A DNA stretch of 64,000 nt, taken from contig NZ_JACHIG010000001.1 of NCBI RefSeq assembly GCF_014203095.1, positions 1-64,000 of the forward strand, in the 5' to 3' direction. Under the pieces are notes generated by a model. The model was not told where the DNA came from. It ran no database searches and saw only the letters and a program-made list of their open reading frames with translations. Numbering within the stretch: the stretch's first letter is position 1; every line of letters starts with the position of its first letter. This DNA is from Prosthecobacter vanneervenii (lineage in GTDB: Bacteria; Verrucomicrobiota; Verrucomicrobiia; Verrucomicrobiales; Verrucomicrobiaceae). Shown in pieces: positions 40,317-48,638 of this stretch. Both the position numbers and the translations under genes were made by a program.

Positions 40317-42211
40317 AACAGTCTATAAACTACCGGGCTGACATTGACGGCCTGCGCGCACTCGCCGTGCTGGCGGTGATCCTTTTTCATGCCGGACTCG
40401 GCGTGCAGGGGGGCTATGTCGGCGTGGACGTATTCTTCGTAATCTCAGGCTACCTCATCACCGGTCTGATTTTGCAGGATATGGAGCAGGGCAAGTTTAG
40501 TCTGCGCGCCTTCTGGGAGAGGCGCATCCGTCGCATCATGCCCCCGCTGGTGGTGATGCTGCTTTTTACCCTGGCCGCAGGCTGGCTGCTGCTGCTGGCG
40601 GAGGACTTCAAAGAACTCGGCCAGTCTGCTGTAGCTCAGGCGCTGCTGCTTTCGAATGTGTTCTTCTGGCGCGAGTCGGGCTACTTTGAACAGAGCGCTG
40701 ACCTCAAGCCCCTGCTGCATACTTGGTCTCTTGCGGTGGAGGAGCAGTTCTATCTGTTTTTCCCCCTTGTGCTCGTGGCGCTGCGGAAGTTTTTCCCATC
40801 TTTGCTGCGCCCCCTGCTTCTCATCCTGCTTATGACCTCGCTCGTTATTGGCATTTATTGGTGCCGTACCCGTCCAGAGGCTGGCTTCTACCTGCTGCCG
40901 TCCCGCGCCTGGGAACTCCTGATTGGGGCCTTGCTCGCCATGTCATCCTGCTCCTTTTCACCGTCCCGACGCTGGCTTCCAGAGTTGCTGGGCATGACCG
41001 GACTGGGAATGATTTTGTATGCCGTGTTTGCGTTCAGCACCCGCACGCGCTTTCCTGGAGAAGCCGCGCTGCTCCCTTGCATTGGCAGCGCTCTGGTCAT
41101 CGCTTGTGGCACGAGATCCATGGCTGGCCGCCTGCTCGCATTGCCGTGGCTGGTGGGAATTGGTCTGGTCTCTTATTCGTTGTACCTTTGGCACTGGCCC
41201 TTGCTGGTTTTCTCCAAATACTGGGCATCCGTGCCACTCACCGTCTGGCAGCGGATCATGCTGCTGGCTGCCACTGGCATCCTCGCGGCGCTGTCTTGGA
41301 AATGGGTTGAACAACCGTTTCGTAAACGCGTCGTCTGCGGCAGTCGCCGCTCCATCTATGCATTTGCCGCAGTTTGCTCGGGTCTCATGCTTGCGCTCGG
41401 CTTGGCTCTGCACCTTTCGCACGGCGTGCCCGCGCGTATTCCGGCTGCAGCACAAATCTACGCCGCAGGCAGGTCTGACAGCATCTTTCGCAAGGAGGTC
41501 AGTCTGGAGCAGGCGCAGCGCGGAGAATTCGTCATTCTTGGCGGCAAGGAACACCGCGCTCCCGGTGTTCTGGTCTGGGGCGACAGCCACGCCATGGCTC
41601 TCCTGCCGGTCATCGATGAACTATGCAAAGAGAAAGGTGTCCAAGGCTTCGCCGCTGTGCACTACCAGACCCCGCCTCTCCTCAGCTACGTGCCCGCTGG
41701 CCCTTACAGCCTGAAAGACAAGACCCCGCTTTTCGGCGCTGCTGTTCTGGACTTCGTGCGTTCCAAGAAAATCCCCAGGGTGGTCCTCACCGCCTCCTGG
41801 AACTATTACTTCGAGGCAGACAACAGCGGCAGGATTCGGCAGGCCCTGCTCGACACTGTCACCTCACTGAAAAACGTCGGTGCCAGCGTCTGGGTCATGG
41901 AAGACGTGCCCAACCAGCCATTTGACGTTCCCCGCCGTCTCGCTGCCGAGGTCATGTTTTACCGTGGCGATGTGAACCTCATCGGCCTGCCTCTGGCCAC
42001 ACATCGTGCCGATTCCATCCAGCAACATGAAGTCTTGCAGAGTCTGGCACCTCAGCATTACACCCTGCTCGATCCCGTCGGCATCTTCCTCAATCCCCAA
42101 GGCTTCTGCCGGGTCGCTGCCGATGGCAGAGCACTCTACACCGACAGCAGTCACATCAGCACTCAGGGGGCGCGCTTCCTACGCCCTCTAGTAAAATCCA
42201 TTTTTGACTGA
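40307..42211 (+). CDS. OafA-type membrane acyltransferase fused to SGNH domain, copy 1
   Basis: A 634-residue fusion. Residues about 9-370 are an acyltransferase 3 domain with about ten helices, opening with IDGLRALAVLAVILFHAG (catalytic His) and VDVFFVISGYLITGLIL. Residues about 415-634 are a SGNH domain: the nucleophile is in LVWGDSHAM (near 425) and the Asp-x-x-His pair in YTDSSHIST near 610. Fused proteins of this type O-acetylate surface polysaccharides: the membrane part carries the acyl group across and the SGNH part passes it to the glycan. Full length for the family. It overlaps the preceding GT2 gene. Confidence 0.93.
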   Translation: MGLKQSINYRADIDGLRALAVLAVILFHAGLGVQGGYVGVDVFFVISGYLITGLILQDMEQGKFSLRAFWERRIRRIMPPLVVMLLFTLAAGWLLLLAEDFKELGQSAVAQALLLSNVFFWRESGYFEQSADLKPLLHTWSLAVEEQFYLFFPLVLVALRKFFPSLLRPLLLILLMTSLVIGIYWCRTRPEAGFYLLPSRAWELLIGALLAMSSCSFSPSRRWLPELLGMTGLGMILYAVFAFSTRTRFPGEAALLPCIGSALVIACGTRSMAGRLLALPWLVGIGLVSYSLYLWHWPLLVFSKYWASVPLTVWQRIMLLAATGILAALSWKWVEQPFRKRVVCGSRRSIYAFAAVCSGLMLALGLALHLSHGVPARIPAAAQIYAAGRSDSIFRKEVSLEQAQRGEFVILGGKEHRAPGVLVWGDSHAMALLPVIDELCKEKGVQGFAAVHYQTPPLLSYVPAGPYSLKDKTPLFGAAVLDFVRSKKIPRVVLTASWNYYFEADNSGRIRQALLDTVTSLKNVGASVWVMEDVPNQPFDVPRRLAAEVMFYRGDVNLIGLPLATHRADSIQQHEVLQSLAPQHYTLLDPVGIFLNPQGFCRVAADGRALYTDSSHISTQGARFLRPLVKSIFD

Positions 42212-42619
42212 AAACCTGCGGGCTTGAAAAAAATTTATTCAAAGTTGCTTCGCCGTCCCCATGACTTCAACTCACCCGGCGCTGCCTCTAACACTTGACG
42301 CAGAAAAGCCGTACTGCTGTTTTGACGGGCTAAGCACCGAATTCTGCGCCACTTGCCAAAAGCCCACGTCATAAGTGATTTTGATCTATGCCAGCCACAA
42401 AATACGATAACGTCCCAGGGGATGTCAGATCGGCGAAACAGGCTGGCGTACCTATCATCGTTGGCAATGACAGCCACGGCTTTTGGCCCAGTATTAGACG
42501 CGCAGTCGAGGAGTCGTTCAGAACTGACTTCAAAATCAGTGGAACCTTCTGTTCCAGCATCAAATCCACGCTCTTCTGACCCCTGAAAATAGCTCCTTTT
42601 TTCCACCCAACCTACCACC
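42212..42619. other. Non-coding gap before the epimerase gene
   Basis: About 400 bases with only short, overlapping frames on both strands. No RNA gene, repeat or clear terminator was recognised. It probably contains the promoter of the block starting at 42620. Confidence 0.5.
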
Positions 42620-43678
42620 ATGAAAAGTCTCCTTGTCACTGGATCCTCCGGCCTCATCGGCTCTGAAGTTGTCACCCATTTTTCCGAGTCCGGCTGGACC
42701 GTCCATGGCGTTGACAACAACATGCGAGCCGATTTCTTTGGCCCTGGCGGCGATACCCGGTGGAACACCCAGCGCCTCAAAGACCAATTCCCCTCTTTTC
42801 ACCATCATGAGCTCGACATCCGCGACCGTGCAGGGGTGCAGAATCTCCTCAAGGAACTCCGTCCAGACGCGATTGTTCACACCGCAGCACAACCGAGCCA
42901 CGACCTTGCCGCCAGCCGTCCCTTTGACGACTTCGATGTCAACGCCGTCGGCACCCTCAACTTTCTCGAAGCCGCGCGCCTCGCCTGTCCGGAGTCCCCA
43001 TTCGTCCACATGAGCACCAATAAAGTCTATGGCGACGCTCCCAATGAGATTGCCCTTGTTGAGCTCGAAAAACGCTGGGACTACGCTGACAGCACTTACC
43101 ATGACGGCATCCGGGAAACCTACCGCATCGATCAGTGCAAGCACTCTCTCTTTGGTGCATCCAAAGTCGCCGCTGACGTGATGGTCCAGGAATACGGCCG
43201 CTATTTTGGCATGCCCACCTGCGCACTCCGCGGCGGCTGCCTCACCGGCCCCAATCACAGCGGCGTAGAGTTGCACGGCTTCCTTAGCTACCTCATACGC
43301 TGCAATCTCGAAGGCAAAACCTACCGCGTGTTCGGCTACAAAGGCAAGCAGGTCCGCGACAACATCCACAGCCACGACGTCGTTGCCTTTATGGAGCACT
43401 TCATCGCCGCACCACGCCAGGGCGAGGTTTATAACATCGGCGGCGGTCGTGCCAATTCCATCTCCATCCTTGAAGCCTTTGACCTCATCGCAGCCATTTC
43501 CGGCAAGCCCATGAAGTATGAATACGTGGATCAAAACCGCCAGGGCGATCATATCTGCTACATCTCCAATCTCGAGAAGATGAAGGCCCACTATCCCGGC
43601 TGGGACATCACCAAAGACCTCCAGACTACCTTCCAGGAAATTTACCAATCCTGGCTTGCGCGCACTCAGGCATCCTAA
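42620..43678 (+). CDS. NAD-dependent nucleotide-sugar epimerase/dehydratase, CDP-tyvelose epimerase-like, with Phe at the Tyr position
   Basis: A 352-residue extended short-chain dehydrogenase. The NAD motif GSSGLIG is at 8-14, and [11 protein letters not shown] at 129-139 carries the usual Ser/Thr. The catalytic Tyr-x-x-x-Lys motif appears as FGASK, with Phe at 178 and Lys at 182. Overall the sequence resembles the CDP-paratose/tyvelose 2-epimerase branch ([25 protein letters not shown]). A 2-epimerase mechanism may not need the Tyr in the same way, or activity may be changed. It starts a block with the methyltransferase-GT2 fusion and a methyltransferase. Confidence 0.87.
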   Translation: MKSLLVTGSSGLIGSEVVTHFSESGWTVHGVDNNMRADFFGPGGDTRWNTQRLKDQFPSFHHHELDIRDRAGVQNLLKELRPDAIVHTAAQPSHDLAASRPFDDFDVNAVGTLNFLEAARLACPESPFVHMSTNKVYGDAPNEIALVELEKRWDYADSTYHDGIRETYRIDQCKHSLFGASKVAADVMVQEYGRYFGMPTCALRGGCLTGPNHSGVELHGFLSYLIRCNLEGKTYRVFGYKGKQVRDNIHSHDVVAFMEHFIAAPRQGEVYNIGGGRANSISILEAFDLIAAISGKPMKYEYVDQNRQGDHICYISNLEKMKAHYPGWDITKDLQTTFQEIYQSWLARTQAS

Positions 43679-43711
43679 TTGTTCTCATTCCCTCTTACCG
43701 CACGCCTTCCC

Positions 43712-45193
43712 ATGTCTGATCCCTCCACCCCCACGACTCCCGAAATCCCTGTTCTCTGGGGTATGGCTGCCATTGAGGGCATGCGCAAACGGATCCTTGA
43801 AAGTGCAGAAGCGCACGCCGCCGAACGCGATTACCACATCAGCCGCAACAAGTACTTCTACGACCTTGTTGGCAAGGAACTCAAGACACTCATCGGGGAT
43901 GCTGGACGTCTGCTGTTTGTGCGCTGCCAGACCGGCAAGCTGCTGGAGTTTGTGCGTGCGGACTCGGTGCATGCAGTGGAAGTGAGCCCCCTGATGGCAG
44001 AACTCGCACGTCAGAAGCATCCGCATGCTGACATCCGTGTCATGGACCCCGAGAAGGAGCTTCCAGCGGGGCCATTTGACACCGTGCTCATTCAGGACAC
44101 CACGGACATGGTCGATATCCAGGCAATGCTGGACCATGTCCGTGCAGCCTGTCTCCCGCACACGCGGGTCGTCATTCACACTTACAACCACCTTTGGGAG
44201 CCGCTGATCGGCATGGCCGAAAAGTCGCGCCTGAAGACCCCCAAGGTGGAACCGAACTGGCTCTCCGTTTCAGACTATGAAGGATTGCTGAGACTGTCCG
44301 GCTTCGAACTGCTACACGTCTCGCGCCGTGTGCTGATGCCCTTCAAAGTTCCTTTGCTCGGCCATCTGATCAACAAATTCATTTCCTGGATGCCGCTCAT
44401 CGACCGGTTGAATCTCTGCCACTTTATCGTGGCCCGGCCAGATCCACAACCTCGCCCCCCCTCGGAATACAAGATCTCCGTCATCATCCCCTGCAAAGAT
44501 GAAAAGGGCAACATACGCAGTGCCGTGGAGCGTATGCCCGAACTCGGCCGCGAGACCGAGATCATTTTCTGTGATGATAAATCCACCGATGGCACGCCTG
44601 ATGAGGTGCGGCGCATGCAAGCCGAGTTTCCGCACAAAAATATCCGTCTGGTCGATGGGCCAGCCATCTCGAAATCACGTAATGTCTGGGCCGGTTTTGC
44701 TGCTGCCACAGGTGACATTCTCATGATCTTGGACGCGGACCTTACGGTCATGCCTGAGGAACTGCCGCGGTTCGTCGCCGCCATTGCTTCAGGCAAAGGG
44801 GAGTTCATCAATGGCTCCCGAATGGTATATCCCATGCAGGGCCAAGCCATGAAGTTCGCCAACATGTTGGGCAACAAGGGCTTCGCCTCCCTTTTCTCCT
44901 ACTTGCTGGGTTCCACGGTGCGTGACACCTTGTGCGGCACCAAGGTGTTGTGGCGCAAAGACTGGGAAAAAATTCGTCTTATGATTGACACCTGGGGAGC
45001 GGAAGACCGCTGGGGCGACTACGAGCTGCTATTCGGTGCAGCAAAGCTTAACTTACGCATCGTTGACTTGCCCGTGCACTATCAGGAGCGCGTCTATGGC
45101 GACACGAAGATGACACGCCGCTTCAAAAACGGGCTTGTCATGCTGCGCTTCTGCTGGGCTGCGTTTCTAAAGCTCAAGCTGCCACAGATCTGA
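43712..45193 (+). CDS. Fusion of methyltransferase-like domain and GT2 glycosyltransferase
   Basis: A 493-residue two-domain protein; ATG 43712 is chosen over an upstream TTG. Residues about 25-240 look like a class I methyltransferase fold (LLFVRCQTGKLLEFV, HAVEVSPLMAELAR, FDTVLIQDTTDM), though motif I lacks the normal glycine-rich pattern, so activity is uncertain. Residues about 253-493 are a DPM-like GT2 domain: ISVIIPCKDEKGNI, IIFCDDKSTDGT, DILMILDADLTVMPEEL with the DxD motif, and DTLCGTKVLWR. Having both domains in one chain would couple sugar transfer with modification or acceptor binding. It lies 33 bases after the epimerase gene. Confidence 0.87.
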   Translation: MSDPSTPTTPEIPVLWGMAAIEGMRKRILESAEAHAAERDYHISRNKYFYDLVGKELKTLIGDAGRLLFVRCQTGKLLEFVRADSVHAVEVSPLMAELARQKHPHADIRVMDPEKELPAGPFDTVLIQDTTDMVDIQAMLDHVRAACLPHTRVVIHTYNHLWEPLIGMAEKSRLKTPKVEPNWLSVSDYEGLLRLSGFELLHVSRRVLMPFKVPLLGHLINKFISWMPLIDRLNLCHFIVARPDPQPRPPSEYKISVIIPCKDEKGNIRSAVERMPELGRETEIIFCDDKSTDGTPDEVRRMQAEFPHKNIRLVDGPAISKSRNVWAGFAAATGDILMILDADLTVMPEELPRFVAAIASGKGEFINGSRMVYPMQGQAMKFANMLGNKGFASLFSYLLGSTVRDTLCGTKVLWRKDWEKIRLMIDTWGAEDRWGDYELLFGAAKLNLRIVDLPVHYQERVYGDTKMTRRFKNGLVMLRFCWAAFLKLKLPQI

Positions 45194-45209
45194 GTAACGA
45201 ACAAAGCAC

Positions 45210-45971
45210 ATGTTAGAAATTGCTCAGCACGACATCGAGATTCAGGAGAACCGCGCACATTGGGAGCGAAAGCCCGTGCTGCGTCTTGTGTATGAAGCAT
45301 TCTACCAGGGCATCGCCCGCTGGACTCTTTCGGGAGGAGAGGGCGTGACACTGGAGCTTGGCTCTGGCATGGGAAACATCAAGAACACGCTTCCCGACTG
45401 CTTGACCTCCGATCTATTTCCCAATCCGTGGCTGGACCGTGTCGAGAATGCCTACGCCCTGAACTGGTCGGACAAAACGGTCGAAAACTTGATCCTCTTT
45501 GACGTCTTTCACCATCTGCAGCATCCGGGCCGAGCTTTCACAGAGATGGCGCGTGTAGTGCGCCCCGGCGGCAGGGTCATCCTTTTTGAGCCTGGTATGG
45601 GCTTGCTTCCACGGCTAATCATGCGGTTCTTTCATCATGAACCGCTCGGCTTTGGGCAGCCGATTGAGTGGGATGCTCCGCAGGACTTTGACCCAGCGAA
45701 CCATCCCTACTATGCCGCACAGGGAAACAGCTGGCGTGTGTTTGTTCGGAAGGAAGGGCTTTCCCAGCATGTGCTGCGCGACTGGAAGGTGCTGCATGTG
45801 GGGCGTGAGCCCGGCTGGGCTTGGTTGATGTGCGGTGGTCTGCGCGGGCCGCAACTTTATCCAGATGTGTTGCTGCCAGCCGTGCAATGGCTTGAAAAGT
45901 GCCTCTCCTTTCTGCCATCCATCTTTGCCGGACGGCTGCTGGTTGTGCTCGAGAGAAAGTCTGGCTCATGA
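45210..45971 (+). CDS. Class I SAM-dependent methyltransferase
   Basis: A 253-residue Methyltransf_11-like protein. Motif I is VTLELGSGMGNIKN (about 46-59), a second acidic motif is CLTSDLF, and the later motif LILFDVFHHLQHPGRAFTEMARVVRPGG is diagnostic. It is 16 bases downstream of the fusion gene and probably in its operon. The substrate is unknown; a sugar or lipid-linked intermediate is likely from context. Confidence 0.88.
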   Translation: MLEIAQHDIEIQENRAHWERKPVLRLVYEAFYQGIARWTLSGGEGVTLELGSGMGNIKNTLPDCLTSDLFPNPWLDRVENAYALNWSDKTVENLILFDVFHHLQHPGRAFTEMARVVRPGGRVILFEPGMGLLPRLIMRFFHHEPLGFGQPIEWDAPQDFDPANHPYYAAQGNSWRVFVRKEGLSQHVLRDWKVLHVGREPGWAWLMCGGLRGPQLYPDVLLPAVQWLEKCLSFLPSIFAGRLLVVLERKSGS

Positions 45972-46344
45972 CAAGCAGCATGATCGCCAAAGAACTGCTC
46001 TTTTTGAATCATAAGCCCCGTTGCCCATGATAGCGCATGCAATTGCCAAAGGTGAGACTAGAGCATCTTGACTGCTAGGGCAGTGTTTGTCGTTTTCATG
46101 ATGGTGCTCTGCATCTCGTTGCGGTGTTTGTGTTGTTTCCAGTTGGCACACAGGGCGCTGTTTGCCCAAGCATTTCGCACGAGACAGCTCGCCGCCGTCC
46201 AGCAGGTGGTTTTTGGGTTCTTTTTTTGCGCAGCATTGACGTCAAGCCCGACCTGGTCCGCCCCAGTGTCCGATCACCCCAGCGCTCTTCCTTGATGCCG
46301 TCGTTCTTTGCCCATTCTTCAGTCTAAACTAATTCCTCGAACAA
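45972..46344. other. Non-coding gap before the DUF6056-like gene
   Basis: About 370 bases. Frames here are short, mostly with TTG starts, and show no family resemblance. I see no terminator or RNA gene. Confidence 0.45.
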
Positions 46345-47772
46345 ATGCCATCCCTCTCTGACTTTCGTCGTCTGGCAACCATGTGGCAGGCTTTTCTGCC
46401 TTGGCTCGCAGCCGCCGTAGGTGTTTTGCCATTCCTTCTTCTCAGCGCTTACTCCTACCCTTCAGCAGATGATTGGCACCTAGCTGCCGACACCATGGAA
46501 AAAGGTTTCCTGCAGTCCAACGTGGATTACTACACGCGCACTACTGGCAGGTTCTTCTCCTCCGCCTTCCTTTTCATGAATCCCATGCTGCTCTCCTTCG
46601 GAGCTTTCAAATGTTACAGCCTCTCCCTCGTTGCAGGTCTGGTCCTCTGCACACGCTGGGCAGTAGGTGCATGGTTTCCCGCCGCATCCAATACCTGGAA
46701 GTGGACGGCGGCACTCACGCTCGTCGTGGCGTTCCTGTGGGGCATGGCGGCTCCGGTGCAGGGTTTTTACTGGGGAACTGGTTCAGCGGGCTATACCCAA
46801 TCAGCCTTGTTCACCCTCGCCATCGCAGGCTTGTTCGGCCGACGCAGCTTGAATCCTGCCTGGCGGCCGCATCCTGCAGTGCTCGTGCTCGCCTCCCTTC
46901 TCGCCGTCGCCACCACCGGTTGCACTGAAGTCGCCATGGCCCTGCTCCTGCTCCATGTCGCCGCGTGGAATGCCGTTTATTTCTGGATCAACCGCCGCAT
47001 CAGCCGTCCCTTGGCGATCCTGCTGCTCGCGACCATCCTTGGTGCAGTGATGGTCGTCCTTTCACCTGGCAATGCTCTCCGCAGTGAGTATTACTCCAAC
47101 GGCGTTAAACACGTTCTTCCCGCAGCAGTTGCGCTCGCGGTCAAGCTCGGCATCAAGCAGGTGCTCCTTTGGCTCGTTTTTGTCCCGTTCGCGCTGCTCT
47201 CATTCGTAGCTGTCGTCGCTTGGCCAGAGCACGCCCCTGTCTCACGTCAGCGCTGCTGGGAACTCATTGCTGCCGCCCTCGTGCTCATGGCATGCACAGT
47301 GTTCGGTGCCTATTTTCTTGGCACCTGGAGCATGGGGCACTGCATCCCGATGCGTGGGGTGAACTTGGTGCTCTTTTTCTTTATCATCGACTGGCTCGCC
47401 CTGTTGGCAGGTCTCATTGCGCTGCTCCGCACCGCCGCCGTCGAGTTGCCACGGCCCGGCCTCTTTCTTTCATTCGGCCTCGTCTGCATTCTACTCGTCA
47501 GCTTTGCCAGCTCCCCTAATAATGTGAAGACCGCCTGGCGTGACCTTCTTTCAGGCGATGCCGCCCGTTACTCCGCAGAGCTCACCAAACGGCATGAACT
47601 CCTGCGCTCCACCCGCGAGCAGGACGTGCTCGTCCCACCGCTGAAGTCCCGCCCAAAAACGCTGTTCTTTAACGACCTCACCCCAGACCCCCTCAACTGG
47701 CGCAACACAGGCTGCGCTCGCTTTTTTCGCAAGCGTAGTGTTGCCATCACCACTTCATCCTCCCAGCCGTGA
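46345..47772 (+). CDS. Polytopic membrane protein, DUF6056-like (GT-C-like)
   Basis: A 475-residue membrane protein with about ten hydrophobic helices. The first periplasmic loop carries SYPSADDWHLAADT, similar in position to the acidic catalytic motif of GT-C glycosyltransferases, and a Tyr-rich loop follows (DYYTRTTGRFFSS). The middle segment GFYWGTGSAGYTQSALF matches DUF6056 proteins as I recall them. The C-terminal 90 residues are soluble. A role in adding a sugar from a lipid carrier in the periplasm is inferred; it could also be a modification transporter. It overlaps the next FkbM gene by four bases (GTGA). Confidence 0.77.
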   Translation: MPSLSDFRRLATMWQAFLPWLAAAVGVLPFLLLSAYSYPSADDWHLAADTMEKGFLQSNVDYYTRTTGRFFSSAFLFMNPMLLSFGAFKCYSLSLVAGLVLCTRWAVGAWFPAASNTWKWTAALTLVVAFLWGMAAPVQGFYWGTGSAGYTQSALFTLAIAGLFGRRSLNPAWRPHPAVLVLASLLAVATTGCTEVAMALLLLHVAAWNAVYFWINRRISRPLAILLLATILGAVMVVLSPGNALRSEYYSNGVKHVLPAAVALAVKLGIKQVLLWLVFVPFALLSFVAVVAWPEHAPVSRQRCWELIAAALVLMACTVFGAYFLGTWSMGHCIPMRGVNLVLFFFIIDWLALLAGLIALLRTAAVELPRPGLFLSFGLVCILLVSFASSPNNVKTAWRDLLSGDAARYSAELTKRHELLRSTREQDVLVPPLKSRPKTLFFNDLTPDPLNWRNTGCARFFRKRSVAITTSSSQP

Positions 47773-48596
47773 ATACTAAAACCAAGATTGGCCTCGCCAA
47801 ACTCCTCTATCATGCATTGCGGCTTGTTGGCGTCAGCCGGAAGCGCATCATCCTCCGACATGGCGTGCGCTTTGACGTTGACCTTGCCGAGGGCATAGAC
47901 CTCTCCCTATTTCTCTTTGGCAGCTTTCAGAAATGGGTCATTGATCAAACCCTGCTCCCTAACAAAGACAACTTTTGCGCCATCGACATCGGTGCCAATA
48001 TCGGCGCCATCTGCCTCCCTCTAGCCTGCCGCTACCCCGGTTCGCGCATCATTGCCGTGGAGCCCACCGACCACGCGTTCAAGCGGCTCCAACGCAATAT
48101 CGAGCTCAATCCCGCGATTCAGTCCCGTATCAAAACCATTCAGGCCTTCATGGGAGACGGCTCCCAGGCGGCAGCCCCGGGCATGATCGCCTATCCCAGC
48201 TGGCGTCTCGACAAGGTCGCAGGCGAGCGCCACTCCGTCCACCTGGGGCAGGCGCACGTGGTCACCTGTCCTACACTCTCCATTGATGGCCTCGTCGAGC
48301 AGGAAGGCCTCGATCACATCGACTTCATCAAGATCGACACTGACGGCCACGAATTCGAAATTCTTAAAGGCGCACGCACCACCCTCGAGCGCTGGCGTCC
48401 AGTGCTGGTCTTTGAATTCTGCTTTTACGAAAATGAAAAGCGCGGCTACAGCTTCGCCGACTTTAGTGCTTTTTTCAACTCATTGAACTACGACATCTGG
48501 CTCTGCGACAGGAAAACGCGCATCCCGGATGAGGCTGCTGCCAGACGCGTGGTGCCAGAGCTCGGTTCCTGCGACTTTGCGGCCGTTCCGCGATGA
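47769..48596 (+). CDS. FkbM family methyltransferase
   Basis: A 275-residue SAM-dependent methyltransferase starting with GTG inside a GTGA overlap. Motif I AIDIGANIGAI is at 71-81, IIAVEPTDHAF at 94-104 and the family motif KIDTDGHE at 188-195. It is the most diverged of the five FkbM proteins in the window, and its region 130-165 has no counterpart in the tandem pair. The tight coupling to a GT-C-like gene suggests they act on the same glycan. Confidence 0.9.
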   Translation: MNTKTKIGLAKLLYHALRLVGVSRKRIILRHGVRFDVDLAEGIDLSLFLFGSFQKWVIDQTLLPNKDNFCAIDIGANIGAICLPLACRYPGSRIIAVEPTDHAFKRLQRNIELNPAIQSRIKTIQAFMGDGSQAAAPGMIAYPSWRLDKVAGERHSVHLGQAHVVTCPTLSIDGLVEQEGLDHIDFIKIDTDGHEFEILKGARTTLERWRPVLVFEFCFYENEKRGYSFADFSAFFNSLNYDIWLCDRKTRIPDEAAARRVVPELGSCDFAAVPR

Positions 48597-48638
48597 ACCC
48601 CAGCCGGGTCGCCTGCCCATTCCCATCCCCGTGTCCTG

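Noticed and set aside
42560-43648. 362-codon minus-strand frame opposite the epimerase gene
   Set aside because: It is the antisense of a clear short-chain dehydrogenase and shows only the Ala/Gly/Val-rich pattern of such shadows.
46068-46295. 75-codon hydrophobic frame before the DUF6056-like gene
   Set aside because: TTG start without supporting context, a Cys-rich sequence unlike known small membrane proteins, and a competing frame over the same bases.
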